DNA from: CBDDYU01 sp965235655
GTDB taxonomy: Bacteria; Pseudomonadota; Alphaproteobacteria; Pelagibacterales; Pelagibacteraceae
Assembly (NCBI GenBank): GCA_965235655.1
Contig: CBDDYU010000002.1
Coordinates: 248,001 to 312,000 of the forward strand
Direction of reading: 5' to 3'
DNA: 64,000 nucleotides
The notes below the pieces were generated by a model, which saw only the letters and a list, made by a program, of their open reading frames with translations, was not told where the DNA came from and ran no database searches. Each line of letters begins with the position of its first letter. Position 1 is the first letter of the stretch. Below, piece by piece: positions 8,380 through 19,284 of the stretch. The translations under genes and the position numbers were made by a program.

Positions 8380-9510
8380 TTAGTTTTTCCAGAAACTTTT
8401 AGCTTTTTCAAAGAATTTTTTTATACTTGGATTAGATTTTTCATTTTCTATTTCTCTAAATTTTTCGAGCAATTCTTTTTGTTCTTTATTTAAAGATATG
8501 GGTACTTCAGTGTTAATTTGTACATACAAGTCTCCATTGCCACTTCCTCGCATATAGGGCATACCTTTACCTCTTAATCTAAATTGTTTACCACTTTGAG
8601 TGCCTTCTGGAATTTTAATTTTTGCTTTCCCCCCATCTATTGTAGGAATATCAATAGTGGTTCCCAGTGCTGCATCCGCAATAGAAATTGGAAACTCAAA
8701 AAAAAGATTCTCGTCTGATCTTTTAAAAAGTTCGTGAGATTTTACATTAATGAACAAATATAAATCTCCGGTAGTTCCACCTCGAGTGCCAGCTTCACCT
8801 TTTCCAGCTAATCTAATTCTTGTTCCATCATCAACTCCTTTGGGGATTGATACAGCTATTTTTTTTGAGGTCTGTTTAATACCTTGGCCACTACAATCAC
8901 CACAAGGATGAGTTATTTCTTCACCAGTTCCAGCACATTGAGGGCAAGTTTGTTGAACAGTAAAAAATCCTTGATTGGTTCTAACTCTACCATTTCCTCC
9001 ACAATAGGTACATCTATCGGCCGAATGGCCTGCTTTTGAACCACTTCCTTTACAGGTGGTACATTTTTCTGATGAAGAAAATTGAATATTTTGTTTTTTG
9101 CCTAAATAAGCCTCTTCAAGACTTATTGATAAATCATATCTTAAATCAGAGCCTCTATTGCTAGAGCTTCTTTTGTTGCTTCTTCTACCTCCTCCACCAA
9201 AGTCACCAAAGAAGTCTTCAAATATATCAGAGAAATCTGCTCCACTAAATCCGCCAAAACCACCACCTTGGCCACCACCACCATTTTCGAAGGCAGCATG
9301 TCCAAAATTATCATAGTTATCTTTTTTGGTTTTATCAGAAAGAATTCCGTAAGCTTCACTCGCTTCTTTAAATTTATCCTCTGCAGCTTTATCACCAGGA
9401 TTTTTATCAGGGTGATATTTAACAGCTAGTTTTCTATAAGCAGATTTTATCTCTTCAGGACTTGCACTTTTATTAACGCCTAGGACATCATAAAAATCTT
9501 TTTTTGCCAT
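8380..9510 (-). CDS. dnaJ: Chaperone DnaJ (Hsp40)
   Basis: DnaJ delivers unfolded proteins to DnaK and stimulates its ATPase. The J domain fills residues 1-70 with HPD at 33-35. A Gly/Phe-rich linker follows ([19 protein letters not shown]). The four zinc motifs are [24 protein letters not shown] and CGDCSGQG. The C-terminal substrate-binding domains are present ([40 protein letters not shown]). The 376 residues are full length for a class I DnaJ. It lies 29 bases downstream of dnaK on the same strand. Confidence 0.98.
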   Translation of the reverse strand: MAKKDFYDVLGVNKSASPEEIKSAYRKLAVKYHPDKNPGDKAAEDKFKEASEAYGILSDKTKKDNYDNFGHAAFENGGGGQGGGFGGFSGADFSDIFEDFFGDFGGGGRRSNKRSSSNRGSDLRYDLSISLEEAYLGKKQNIQFSSSEKCTTCKGSGSKAGHSADRCTYCGGNGRVRTNQGFFTVQQTCPQCAGTGEEITHPCGDCSGQGIKQTSKKIAVSIPKGVDDGTRIRLAGKGEAGTRGGTTGDLYLFINVKSHELFKRSDENLFFEFPISIADAALGTTIDIPTIDGGKAKIKIPEGTQSGKQFRLRGKGMPYMRGSGNGDLYVQINTEVPISLNKEQKELLEKFREIENEKSNPSIKKFFEKAKSFWKN

Positions 9511-9539
9511 GAATCTACCCTAGACAACTAGATGTTTGT

Positions 9540-11465
9540 TTAAGCGCTTTTTTCTTTATTCTCGTCTTTTACTTCTTCAAAGTCTGCATCAACAACATTA
9601 TCGTCTTTTTTATCCTTATTATCTTTTCCGTCATCATCTCCAGAATCAGGTTTAGTATTTTGTTGTGACTTGTAAATAGCTTCCCCAAGTTTCATTGAAG
9701 CTTGAACTAAAGTTTCAGTTTTCTTTTTTATATCTTCAGCGTTATCACCTTTAAGAGCTTCTTTTAAGGCAGTTGATGCATCTTCAATTGCTTTCTTTTC
9801 AGCATCAGAAACTTTTGCACCATGTTCTTTTAAGTTTTTTTCTGTTGAATGAATTAAAGTATCAGCTTGATTTCTTGCATCGACTGACTCTCTTTTCTTT
9901 TTATCAGCCTCTTTATTAGCTTCAGCTTCTTTAACCATTTTTTCAATTTCTTCATCACTTAAACCACCTGAGGCTTGAATTTGAATTTTTTGTTCTTTGC
10001 CAGTTCCTTTATCTTTCGCAGAAACATTAACAATTCCATTGGCATCAATATCAAAAGTAACTTCAATTTGAGGTACACCTCTTGGAGCTGGAGCAATACC
10101 AACTAGCTCAAAATTTCCTAATAATTTATTATCAGCTGCCATTTCCCTTTCACCCTGTAATACTCTAATCGATACGGCGGGTTGACTATCTTCAGCGGTT
10201 GAAAATACTTGGCTTTTTTTTGTAGGAATTGTTGTATTTTTTTCAATTAATTTTGTAGACACGCCACCTAAAGTTTCAATTCCAAGCGATAAAGGAGTAA
10301 CGTCTAATAGAAGAACATCTTTAACATCTCCCTGTAGAACTCCTGCTTGAATAGCAGCACCCATTGCAACTACTTCATCTGGATTAACACTTTTATTAGG
10401 CTCTTTACCAAAAAAGTTTTTAACTTCAGCTATAACCTTTGGCATTCTGGTCATACCACCAACCATTACAATCTCATCAATTTCACTAGCTGTAATTCCG
10501 GCATCTTTTAATGCAGTTTTGCAAGGAGGCATTGTTTTAGCAATTAAGTCTTCAACTAAAGCCTCTAATTTAGCTCTAGTCATTTTTAAATTAATATGTT
10601 TTGGACCTGTTTTATCAGCGGTGATAAATGGTAAATTAATGTCAGTTTGTTCAGCAGATGATAGCTCAATTTTAGCTTTTTCTGCAGCTTCTTTTAATCT
10701 TTGTAGGGCTAGTTTATCTGTTTTTAAATCTATACCGCTATCTTTTTTGAATTCAGAAATTAGATAATTAACAACAGTATTATCAAAATCTTCTCCACCT
10801 AAAAAAGTATCACCATTAGTAGATTTAACTTCGAAGACCCCATCACCTAATTCAAGGATGGATACATCAAATGTTCCTCCACCCAAATCATAGACGGCAA
10901 TTTTTTTATTTTGTTTTTTATCTAAACCATAAGCAAGTGAAGCAGCTGTTGGTTCGTTAATAATTCTTAAAACTTCTAATCCAGCAATTTTACCAGCATC
11001 TTTAGTTGCTTGTCTTTGTGCATCATTAAAATAAGCAGGCACTGTAATTACAGCTTTAGTAACCGCTTGACCTAAATATTTTTCTGCTGTCTCTTTCATT
11101 TTTTGTAAAATGAATGCCGAAATTTGTGAAGGTGAATATTTTTCTCCTCTAGCTTCAATCCAAGCATCACCTTTATCAGAATTAATTATTTTAAAGGGAG
11201 CAGCTTCAACATCTTTTTTTACAGTTGGATCATCAAAATTTCTTCCAATTAATCTTTTAACTGCAAAGATAGTATTTTCAGGATTAGTTACTGCTTGTCT
11301 TTTTGCAGGCTGACCAATTAGTTTTTCATTATCATCGGTGAAAGCAACAACCGATGGAGTGGTTCTTGCACCTTCGGCATTTTCTAATACCTTAGGTTGG
11401 CTGCCTTCCATGATTGCAACGCACGAATTTGTTGTTCCTAAATCTATTCCAATTATTTTGCTCAT
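9540..11465 (-). CDS. dnaK: Chaperone DnaK (Hsp70)
   Basis: This ATP-dependent chaperone works with DnaJ and GrpE. The N-terminal ATPase starts [21 protein letters not shown]; the phosphate-binding motif [15 protein letters not shown] and the adenosine motif [13 protein letters not shown] are visible. The substrate domain begins near [17 protein letters not shown]. The acidic C-terminal tail ([16 protein letters not shown]) is typical. It has 641 residues, complete. The gap to grpE upstream is 63 bases and to dnaJ downstream 29. I saw no CIRCE inverted repeat in the upstream gaps, and no hrcA gene lies nearby. Confidence 0.99.
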   Translation of the reverse strand: MSKIIGIDLGTTNSCVAIMEGSQPKVLENAEGARTTPSVVAFTDDNEKLIGQPAKRQAVTNPENTIFAVKRLIGRNFDDPTVKKDVEAAPFKIINSDKGDAWIEARGEKYSPSQISAFILQKMKETAEKYLGQAVTKAVITVPAYFNDAQRQATKDAGKIAGLEVLRIINEPTAASLAYGLDKKQNKKIAVYDLGGGTFDVSILELGDGVFEVKSTNGDTFLGGEDFDNTVVNYLISEFKKDSGIDLKTDKLALQRLKEAAEKAKIELSSAEQTDINLPFITADKTGPKHINLKMTRAKLEALVEDLIAKTMPPCKTALKDAGITASEIDEIVMVGGMTRMPKVIAEVKNFFGKEPNKSVNPDEVVAMGAAIQAGVLQGDVKDVLLLDVTPLSLGIETLGGVSTKLIEKNTTIPTKKSQVFSTAEDSQPAVSIRVLQGEREMAADNKLLGNFELVGIAPAPRGVPQIEVTFDIDANGIVNVSAKDKGTGKEQKIQIQASGGLSDEEIEKMVKEAEANKEADKKKRESVDARNQADTLIHSTEKNLKEHGAKVSDAEKKAIEDASTALKEALKGDNAEDIKKKTETLVQASMKLGEAIYKSQQNTKPDSGDDDGKDNKDKKDDNVVDADFEEVKDENKEKSA

Positions 11466-11528
11466 AATGTTAATTTCTCTCTTTCTTCATATAGGGGTTA
11501 ATTCTAATTCTACAAGTTAAGGCTATTA

Positions 11529-12155
11529 CTAATTCTCACTTGAATTTTCTTTATTTTCCTCACTTTTTTCATCTTTTTTCTCTGTTTTTTTTGAAACAGC
11601 AACTAAAGAGGGTCTTAGTAATCTATCTTTAATCATAAACCCTTTTTGAATTTCTTGAATAATAGTACCAGGTTCTTTTGCATCATCTTCAATTTCCATC
11701 ATTGCTTGATGAAAGTTTGGATCTAATTTTTTATTTATACTGTCAATTGGCTTTATATTATTTTTTGTAAATATTGAGATAAGATCTTTATTAATAATAT
11801 CCAAATGTTCTAAAGTTTTTTTAAGTGCTTCTGTATCTTTTAATACCTCATCAGATTGTAAAACTAGTTTTGATCTTTCTAGATTATCAATTAAATTTAA
11901 AGCCTCTTTTGCAAATGCATAACCACCATATTCAAAAGCATCTTCTTTTTCTTTTTCAAACCTTCTTCTTTGATTTTCCATCTCAGCAAAAGTTCTAATA
12001 AGTTTATCTTCGAGTTCTTTTATTTTTTCCTCAGGAGAAATTTCTTTAGAAGAGTTATTTTCTTCTTCTATATTCTTAGAAACTTCCTCTTTCACTTCTT
12101 CGTTTGAGGTTTCATTTTCTGTAGTTTCTTGTTTAAGGTTTTCTTCTTTTTCCAT
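11529..12155 (-). CDS. grpE: Nucleotide exchange factor GrpE
   Basis: GrpE releases ADP from DnaK. A long acidic, Glu-rich N-terminal coiled coil (residues 1-50) leads into KIKELEDKLIRTFAEMENQRRRFEKE. The C-terminal beta domain contains NFHQAMMEIEDDAKEPGTI and GFMIKDRLLRPSLVAVSKK, the family signature. The length is 208 residues with a Glu/Ser-rich end. It is the first gene of the grpE-dnaK-dnaJ run and is divergent from rdgB across 42 bases that must hold both promoters. Confidence 0.96.
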   Translation of the reverse strand: MEKEENLKQETTENETSNEEVKEEVSKNIEEENNSSKEISPEEKIKELEDKLIRTFAEMENQRRRFEKEKEDAFEYGGYAFAKEALNLIDNLERSKLVLQSDEVLKDTEALKKTLEHLDIINKDLISIFTKNNIKPIDSINKKLDPNFHQAMMEIEDDAKEPGTIIQEIQKGFMIKDRLLRPSLVAVSKKTEKKDEKSEENKENSSEN

Positions 12156-12197
12156 GACACCTTATATGGTAAGAAATTCATAAATTGCTAGGTATTA

Positions 12198-12794
12198 ATG
12201 AAAAAAATTAATAATTTATTGATTGGAACCAATAATAAAGGAAAACTTAAAGAAATCAGGGATTTATTACCACAAAAGATTAAAACTTTTTCATTAAATC
12301 AGTATAAAATTAAAAGCCCAAAAGAGACCGGGCTTACATTTGAAGAAAATTCTATTTTAAAGTCAAAGTATTTTTCAAAAAAGACAAAACTAATGTGTTT
12401 AGCTGATGATTCTGGATTAGAAATTGATTTGTTGGATAAAAAACCTGGAATTTATTCTGCTAGGTGGGGAGGAAAATCTGGAGATTTTAATAAAGCTATT
12501 AGAAGAGTTTATCGAGAATTAACTAAACAAGATAAAAATTGGAAATCAAAGAGAATAAAAGCTAGATTTGTTTGTGCTTTATCAATCTCTAATTTGGATA
12601 AAAACTTAATTTGTGTAAGAGGTGAAGTGGAAGGACATCTTTCAAATATTCCCAAAGGTAGTAATGGTTTTGGTTATGATCCGATCTTTATTCCGAGAGG
12701 AAAAAATAAAACTTTTGGTGAAATGAGGTCTTCACAAAAATATAAAATTGATCATCGATTTAAAGCATTTAAAAAACTTAGAAAATTTCTATAA
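12198..12794 (+). CDS. rdgB: XTP/dITP pyrophosphatase (RdgB/HAM1)
   Basis: It hydrolyses non-canonical purine triphosphates (dITP, XTP) to monophosphates and keeps them out of DNA. The substrate-binding start is LLIGTNNKGKLKEIRDLL; LADDSGLEIDLL and PGIYSARWGG are the family core, and GSNGFGYDPIFIP is the second signature. The length of 198 residues is normal. The 3' end overlaps the convergent LpoA-like gene by 17 bases. In many alphaproteobacteria rdgB follows hrcA and rph next to grpE; neither is present here. Confidence 0.96.
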   Translation: MKKINNLLIGTNNKGKLKEIRDLLPQKIKTFSLNQYKIKSPKETGLTFEENSILKSKYFSKKTKLMCLADDSGLEIDLLDKKPGIYSARWGGKSGDFNKAIRRVYRELTKQDKNWKSKRIKARFVCALSISNLDKNLICVRGEVEGHLSNIPKGSNGFGYDPIFIPRGKNKTFGEMRSSQKYKIDHRFKAFKKLRKFL

Positions 12795-13932
12795 GCTTTC
12801 CTTCATCGACTTTGTAAAAATTTAATCTGTGATTTATTTTATTGTCTTGGATATCAAAAATCCCAATTTTGCCTTTGAAGGAATTCTTTTTTTTAAACAA
12901 TTTATCTAATTCTGAAAGATTGTTTTTAAGAGACAAATAATAGATTAATCCCACTAGATCATAGCTTAATAAAGAAAGATGGTCTGGATATTCATTAAAT
13001 TCATCAAAGAATTTTTTCTTATAACTATCAAAATTAAATTTATTTATTGAAGGATAATAGATAGGTTGCAAATTAGTTTCATTTATTAAACTTTCATCAA
13101 ACCACTGATTTAGTGTTATAAAGTATTTATTTTTTGGGGAAACATCCGTGTATAAAAGCGATGTAGTAACACTTTTTAAACTTTCATCAAAATCCGAAAT
13201 GACCACTGCATCGAAATTAAGCCCACCTAAAGTGTATCTCTTTTTTAATTGTTCTATTTTTTTTTCTTTATTGGGGTCATTAGAATTTTCGACTCGATAA
13301 ATTTCATCATATAAATTTTGTTTTCTTATTCCGTAGTTTGTAATTTTTTCAATTTGTTCAGTTAATTTTGTTGGTTCGATATCGTAAATATAATCTCTAA
13401 AGACTTTTATTTTAGAGTCTTTTATTCCTTTTTGAACCTCAGCCTCATAGTCTAACATAGGAGTTAAAAATATTGTTCTCTCAATACGATTTAATTCAAT
13501 AAATTTTTTTATAGTATTTAATTGAGATGTAGAATTTACTCCGGCACTAATTATATTTTTTGGTAGATCTAAAGTTTTATTGGTCAACGATAAAAAGGTA
13601 AGTTCTTTAACTTCATCTAGATAAGTTAAACTATTAAAAAAAACTGGACCAATAACTACTTGTACACCTAAATTTTTAAGTTCTATAGCTGAACGCAGTG
13701 TCTTGTTAGCAGTAGAGGCTGTATCTCTTGGGATTATTTCTATGAAATCACTATTTATATCTTTAACTGCTAGTCTTACCGCTTTTATGATTTGCTGACC
13801 AATTTCTTTATTTTCTCCCGATAGTGGAACCAAAAGACCAATTTTAATTTTTTCTTCTGCTTTTAAGTTAATTGAAAAGAACAGAAAAAAAAATGTTACT
13901 AGTATTTTAATAATTTTAATAAAATTGTTCAT
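12778..13932 (-). CDS. LpoA-like periplasmic binding protein (penicillin-binding protein activator)
   Basis: A signal peptide (residues 1-25, ending NLKAEE) is followed by a type 1 periplasmic-binding fold: KIKIGLLVPLSGENKEIGQQIIKAVRLAV, then GVQVVIGPVFFNS and FDAVVISDFDESL. That fold is shared by amino-acid ABC receptors and by LpoA, the outer-membrane activator of PBP1a. Being back to back with rsmI and close to a BON lipoprotein is the E. coli lpoA (yraM)-rsmI-dolP arrangement, which favours the LpoA-like reading. The expected lipobox Cys is not obvious, so it may be soluble. No ABC transporter genes are adjacent. Confidence 0.75.
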   Translation of the reverse strand: MNNFIKIIKILVTFFFLFFSINLKAEEKIKIGLLVPLSGENKEIGQQIIKAVRLAVKDINSDFIEIIPRDTASTANKTLRSAIELKNLGVQVVIGPVFFNSLTYLDEVKELTFLSLTNKTLDLPKNIISAGVNSTSQLNTIKKFIELNRIERTIFLTPMLDYEAEVQKGIKDSKIKVFRDYIYDIEPTKLTEQIEKITNYGIRKQNLYDEIYRVENSNDPNKEKKIEQLKKRYTLGGLNFDAVVISDFDESLKSVTTSLLYTDVSPKNKYFITLNQWFDESLINETNLQPIYYPSINKFNFDSYKKKFFDEFNEYPDHLSLLSYDLVGLIYYLSLKNNLSELDKLFKKKNSFKGKIGIFDIQDNKINHRLNFYKVDEGKLIEIF

Positions 13933-13965
13933 TTTGATGATACTATAATAATTTTAAGCAGAATT

Positions 13966-14829
13966 ATGATTATAAATTCAAATTCATCTACAAAAGAGAT
14001 TAAAAATGGGCTTTATTTGGTAGCAACTCCCATTGGTAATCTAGGTGATATCACTTTTAGAGCTATAGAAGTTTTAAAAAAATCTGAATATATTTTATGT
14101 GAGGATACTCGAACTTCAAAAAATCTTTTAGATCGGTATGAAATTAAATCTAAATTAATTTCAAATCATAAATTTAATGAAAAAAAAAATTTAAGTAAAA
14201 TTATAGAGATTTTAAAAAATGGATCGATCGTGTCTCTTATTTCTGATGCAGGAACTCCAAGTATATCGGATCCAGGTTCCATTTTGGTAAATGAGTGTGC
14301 TAAACAGGGTATTGAAATAATTCCTATCCCAGGTGCATCAGCAGTTGCATCTGCAGTTTCAATTAGTGGTTTTTCGGAAAAGTTTTTATTTTATGGTTTT
14401 TTTCCTGAAAAAAATAAAACATTAGTAGAAGATTTAAAGATACTTTCAGAAATTAATTGTAGTTTAGTTTTTTTTATATCTGCTAAAAAAATAAATAAAA
14501 TAATTCCATTTATTAAAAAAAATTTTGCGGGTAGAAAAATTGTTATATGTAGAGAAATTTCAAAGTTATATGAAGAATTTATAAGAACCGATATTGATTT
14601 GCTAGAACATTTTGACAATAATTTAAAAGGAGAGATTACAATTGTTATATCAGAGCCAAAAAATGAAAAAAAAACTTCACAAATTCTAGATGAATCAGAT
14701 AAAAGAAATATAAAAAGATTAATAAACAAATTAAGTGTAAAAGAAATTACAAACTTAATTAATGAAAATAAAAATATTTCAAAAAAAGATATATATAATT
14801 ATTGTTTAAAATTAAAAAATGAAATTTAA
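13966..14829 (+). CDS. rsmI: 16S rRNA 2'-O-ribose C1402 methyltransferase
   Basis: RsmI uses S-adenosylmethionine to methylate the 2'-OH of C1402 in the decoding centre. It starts after a short leader with YLVATPIGNLGDITFRAIEVLK; CEDTRTSKNLL, LISDAGTPSISDPGS and IPGASAVASAVSISG are the tetrapyrrole-methylase-fold signatures. It has 287 residues, full length. It is divergent from the LpoA-like gene over 33 bases, and its last 11 bases overlap the BON lipoprotein gene, implying coupled translation. The yraN gene that often follows rsmI is absent. Confidence 0.96.
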   Translation: MIINSNSSTKEIKNGLYLVATPIGNLGDITFRAIEVLKKSEYILCEDTRTSKNLLDRYEIKSKLISNHKFNEKKNLSKIIEILKNGSIVSLISDAGTPSISDPGSILVNECAKQGIEIIPIPGASAVASAVSISGFSEKFLFYGFFPEKNKTLVEDLKILSEINCSLVFFISAKKINKIIPFIKKNFAGRKIVICREISKLYEEFIRTDIDLLEHFDNNLKGEITIVISEPKNEKKTSQILDESDKRNIKRLINKLSVKEITNLINENKNISKKDIYNYCLKLKNEI

Positions 14830-15412
14830 ATTTGTAATATTAATAATTATTCCAATCATTTTAACTGGATGTGTTGGGGTATCTTCAAAAGGTTTGTTTG
14901 GTACAGGAGTGAGTGTCGCCTTTGATCCAAGAACTGTTGGAACTCAAATTGATGACTCTATAATGCAAAAAAATCTTTCAGCAAGAATCTTGTTGTTAGA
15001 TAAAAAATATCTTCTGTCAGTCAGTTCTAAAGTTTTAGATGGTAGAATATTCATTACTGGAAAAGTTGATAATCCAGAGGAAAAGTTAAAAATAACTAAA
15101 TTAGCCTGGGAAACAAAAGGTGCTCGTTCAGTTAGGAATGATATTAAAATTAAAGAAGATTTTAATTTTAAACAATCTGCAAAAGATCTTTTAATTACCT
15201 CTCAATTAAGAACAGCTATGATTTTTAATAAAAAAATCAAAGCCACTAACTATCAAATTGATACTTACAAAAAGAAAATTTATATTTACGGTATTGCTTT
15301 AACCTCAGATGAAAAAGACGAAGTTATAAAAGAAACTAAAGAGATACTTGATGTTGAAGATGTAGTTGCAAGTATTATTTTAGTAGATGATTTAAGAGTT
15401 CAAAAAAAATAA
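14819..15412 (+). CDS. Two-BON-domain lipoprotein (DolP-like)
   Basis: The lipobox is LTGCVG, with the acylated Cys at about residue 18. BON domain 1 covers about 50-115 (ILLLDKKYLLSVSSKVLDGRIFITGKV) and BON domain 2 about 120-195 (LITSQLRTAMIFNKKIKATNYQIDTYKKKIYIYGIA). E. coli DolP, with the same layout and the same rsmI neighbourhood, is an outer-membrane lipoprotein supporting envelope integrity and BAM function. I infer the same location. It overlaps rsmI by 11 bases. Confidence 0.88.
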   Translation: MKFKFVILIIIPIILTGCVGVSSKGLFGTGVSVAFDPRTVGTQIDDSIMQKNLSARILLLDKKYLLSVSSKVLDGRIFITGKVDNPEEKLKITKLAWETKGARSVRNDIKIKEDFNFKQSAKDLLITSQLRTAMIFNKKIKATNYQIDTYKKKIYIYGIALTSDEKDEVIKETKEILDVEDVVASIILVDDLRVQKK

Positions 15413-15415
15413 TAT

Positions 15416-17702
15416 TTATTTTTTATAATCAATCACATCTGCTGAATAAGCTGCAATAGATGCTAAATTTATTATTTCTGAAGTTGATGTTCTTAATGGT
15501 GCAATTTCAATAGGAAGACCTAATCCTATTAATAGTGGCCCAATTACCTTTGTATCTCCTAATGTTTTCATCATCTTGTATGAGATAGCCGCACTATGTT
15601 GACCTGGCATTATTAAAATATTAGCATTTCCAACTATTTTAGAAAATGGATATAAACTTTTATATTCTTTATTAAGTGCCACATCAGGTTGCATATCTCC
15701 GTCAAATTCAAAATCTACATTTTTATCTTTTAATATTTCAACTGCTTTTCTAATATGTTTTGTTCGACTTGTGATAGGTTGACCAAAAGTAGAATGTGAA
15801 ACAAAAGCAACTTTTGGTTCAAATCCAAATAATCTAACCACTCTTGCAGATGAGATAGCAATTTCAGCCATTTCCTCAGAAGAAGGATATTCATGAACAC
15901 TAGTATCACCAACAAATATTGTTCTACCCTTATGTACCACTAAGTTTAACCCAAACATTATTTCACCATCTCTAACTCCAGTAACTTGTTTGACTTTTTC
16001 TAGAGAAGCACCAAACCTTCTTGTATTTCCGGTAATAGCGCCATCAGCATCACCACAAGCAACCATACTAGTAGCCCATATCACTCTATCATTTCTCACT
16101 AATCGATCACAATCTCTTTCAAGCAAACCTTCTTCTCTTTGTAATTTTTGAAATAAGTATTCGACATATTTTTTTCTCTTTTCAGTATCTTTTGAATTTG
16201 TAATCTCAATGTTAAAATTTTCGCTATAACCAATTTTTTTAAGTTGTTCTTTTATTTTTGATTCTTTACCAACTAATATGGGTATTCCTAATCTTGAATT
16301 TTTAAATGCAATTGCAGCTTTAAGAGTATTTTCATCTTCTCCATCAGCAAAAACAATTCGTTTTTGATTTTTTTTGATATAGGAATTAATTCCTTGCATA
16401 ATCGTAACAGTTGGATCCAATCTTTGCTTAAGTTGTTCTTTATAAAGTTCAAAATCTTTTATTGGTTTTCTGGCTACTCCTGAGTCCATAGCTGCCTTTG
16501 CAACCGCAGCTGGGATAACACTTATTAATCGTGGATCAAATGTAGAAGGAATTATATATTCTTTTCCATATTTTGGTCTTTCCCCACCCATTGCAGCAAC
16601 AACTTCATCTGGTACATCTTCTCTTGCAAGCTCTGCAATAGCTTTTGCAGCTGCAACCTTCATTTCTTCATTTATCGTTTTTGATCTAACATCTAAAGCA
16701 CCTCTAAAAATATATGGAAAACCTATTAAGTTATTTACTTGGTTTGGATAATCTGATCTTCCGGTTGCAATAATTGCATCGTCTCTTACTTCCATGATCT
16801 CTTCTGGAGTAATTTCTGGATCAGGGTTTGCACATGCAAATATGATTGGATTTTTTGCCATGGTTTTTACAAGTTCTTTTTTTAGCGCTCCTTTAGCTGA
16901 TAATCCCAGGAAAACATCAGCACCTTTTATAGCCTCTGCCAAAGTTCTTTTTTTAGTCTCAATAGCATGTCTTGATTTCCATTGGTCCATGCCTTCCGCT
17001 CTTCCCTTATAAGATAACGCCTTTTCTATCAAGCATAGTCACATTTTCATGAGGCACTCCTGAATTTTTAAATAATTCTGTACAAGCTATTGCTGATGCT
17101 CCCGCACCATTCACAACAACTTTGATATCTTTGATTGATTTACCACTGATATCTAATGCGTTAATTAGAGCAGCAGTTGTAATAATTGCAGTACCATGTT
17201 GGTCGTCATGAAATACTGGGATATCTAAAATTTCTTTTAATTTTTGTTCAATAATAAAACAATCAGGTGCTGCTATATCTTCTAAATTTATACCCCCAAA
17301 ACTTGGAGCAAAATTTTTAATAGAATTAATTATTTCATTTGCATCTGAACAATCAATTTCTAGATCTATAGCGTCTATGTCTGCAAATCTTTTAAATAAA
17401 ACTGCTTTACCCTCCATTACTGGTTTTGAAGCTAGGGCACCTAAATTTCCCATACCTAAAATAGCCGAACCATTACTTATAACTGCTACTAAATTTCCTT
17501 TACTAGTATAGTCATAAGCTGCTTCAGGATTTTCATAAATTTTTCTTACAGGCGCCGCTACACCTGGAGAGTATGCTAGAGCAAGATCTCTTTTGGTAGT
17601 CATATTTTTTGAAGATATAATTTCGATTTTTCCAGGTCTTATATCTTTATGGAAATCTAAAGCTTCTTTATCAGTATAATGGTCTATCTTAGTTTTTTTC
17701 AT
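15416..17702 (-). CDS. maeB: NADP-dependent malic enzyme fused to a phosphotransacetylase domain, one frameshift
   Basis: Malate is decarboxylated to pyruvate; the C-terminal domain resembles phosphate acetyltransferase and is usually regulatory in MaeB-type enzymes. The N-terminal part (17009-17702) has LALAYSPGVAAPVRKI, the FKRFADIDAIDLEID metal-site region and the VVNGAGASAIACTELF NAD(P) site. The second part (15416-about 17010) continues YKGRAEGMDQWKSRH, FACANPDPEITPEE and ATGRSDYPNQVNN. The PTA domain begins around KNQKRIVFADGEDENTLKAAI. One extra base at 17011-17012, just between the ATC and TAT codons, splits the frame. Removing it gives one protein of about 760 residues. It is divergent from murJ. 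Confidence 0.93.
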
Positions 17703-17751
17703 TTAAGCTAATTAGGTGTACAATAGGGTAAAATTAAGACTAATATGATTT

Positions 17752-19281
17752 ATGAACCTAATTAAGTCAACAGGGACTTTTGGATTTTTCACGATAATTA
17801 GCCGATTACTTGGCTATTTAAGAGATATATTGATAGCAATATTTCTTGGAGCAGGTTTTTTAGCTGATGCTTTTTTTGTAGCATTTAGAATTCCTAATAC
17901 TTTTAGAAGATTGTTTGCCGAAGGCACCTTCAATGCTGCCTTTGTCCCAAGTTATGCTTCTGAAATTGTTAAAGGTAAAAAAAATTCTAACGAATTTGCA
18001 AATCAAATTTTTAATTTATTATTTTTAGGTTTATTTTTTTTAGTTCTTCTAATTGAAATTTTTATGCCAGTTTTTGTGTCGTTAATTGCTCCTGGTTTTA
18101 TAGACGATAAAGATAAAATGGAACTTGCAATAACTTTAACTAGAATAACATTTCCTTTTTTGTTCTTTATTAGTTTAGCTTCTTTTTTTTCAGCTATTTT
18201 AAATTCTCATAATAAATTTGCCGCCGCTGCAGCAGCCCCTATAATTTTAAATTTAGTTTTAATTTGTATATTATTTTTTTCTAAAAAATTAGATGATCAA
18301 CTTGTTTATTATCTAGCATATGGGGTTTCAATTGCTGGAGTTTTACAATTATTTTTTTTATACGTATTTGTAAAAAAATTTTTTAGTTTAAAATTTACTT
18401 TTAATATTAAGATAAATGAAAAAGTAAAATTTTTTTTTAAAAAATTATTACCTAGCATATTTGCTTCAGGTGTTACCCAAATTAATATTTTAGTTGGTAC
18501 TATAATTGCCTCATTTCAAGCAAGTGCTGTTTCTTATTTATATTACGCTGATCGAATTTATCAGATAAATTTAGCAATCGCAGGTATCGCAATTGGCGTT
18601 GTGATTTTGCCTCAACTTTCAAAGTATATACAATCAAAAAAGAAGGATAAGATTTTGTTAATTCAAAATAAAGCATTAGAGCTAAGCTTTTTCTTAAGTT
18701 TACCGGCAATGATTGCGCTTTTATTAGGTTCTAAAGAAATAATTTCTGCGTTATTTGGATATGGCTCTTTTAATGAAGAATCCGTTAGTAATTCTGCAAA
18801 GGCTCTTTATTATTTTAGTATAGGACTCCCTGCTTTTGCTTTAATAAAAGTTTTTTCAAGTTTTTTTTTCGCCAATAATGATACAAAAACCCCTTTTTAT
18901 ATTTCATTAGTTTCGGTCATTATAAATATTGTGATCAGTATTTCATTTTTTAAAGAAGTTGGGTTTATAATCATCCCAATTGCGACAACAGTTTCTTCTT
19001 GGTTTAACTCATTTTTACTGTTTGTCTTTCTAAAAAATAGAGAATTATTCTATTTTAATAAAATATTTATCATAAGATTTTTTAAAATAATTATAGCTTC
19101 GATAATTATGGGTGTATTTTTTAATAATTTGATTATTTATTTTAATGAGCAGTTATCCTATAACCATAATTTAAAAGCACTTTATTTAATTATCTCTGTT
19201 GTTTTAAGTTTATTGTTTTATTTATTAATATCTTATTTCATCAAAGCTTTTAAAATAAGTGATATTCAATTAAAGTATTAA
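17752..19281 (+). CDS. murJ: Lipid II flippase MurJ
   Basis: MurJ moves lipid II across the inner membrane for peptidoglycan synthesis. The 509-residue protein is almost all hydrophobic, about 14 membrane helices. The N-terminal signature is STGTFGFFTIISRLLGYLRD, followed by AFFVAFRIPNTFRRLFAEGTFNAAFVP, including the conserved Arg and Pro residues of the central cavity. The start follows a 49-base gap with the divergent maeB; trpS starts 3 bases after the stop, so the two are probably co-transcribed. Confidence 0.96.
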   Translation: MNLIKSTGTFGFFTIISRLLGYLRDILIAIFLGAGFLADAFFVAFRIPNTFRRLFAEGTFNAAFVPSYASEIVKGKKNSNEFANQIFNLLFLGLFFLVLLIEIFMPVFVSLIAPGFIDDKDKMELAITLTRITFPFLFFISLASFFSAILNSHNKFAAAAAAPIILNLVLICILFFSKKLDDQLVYYLAYGVSIAGVLQLFFLYVFVKKFFSLKFTFNIKINEKVKFFFKKLLPSIFASGVTQINILVGTIIASFQASAVSYLYYADRIYQINLAIAGIAIGVVILPQLSKYIQSKKKDKILLIQNKALELSFFLSLPAMIALLLGSKEIISALFGYGSFNEESVSNSAKALYYFSIGLPAFALIKVFSSFFFANNDTKTPFYISLVSVIINIVISISFFKEVGFIIIPIATTVSSWFNSFLLFVFLKNRELFYFNKIFIIRFFKIIIASIIMGVFFNNLIIYFNEQLSYNHNLKALYLIISVVLSLLFYLLISYFIKAFKISDIQLKY

Positions 19282-19284
19282 TTT

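Noticed and set aside
11466..12197. CIRCE or other HrcA operator before grpE or dnaK
   Set aside because: No TTAGCACTC-N9-GAGTGCTAA-like repeat is present in the gaps 11466-11528 and 12156-12197, and there is no hrcA nearby.
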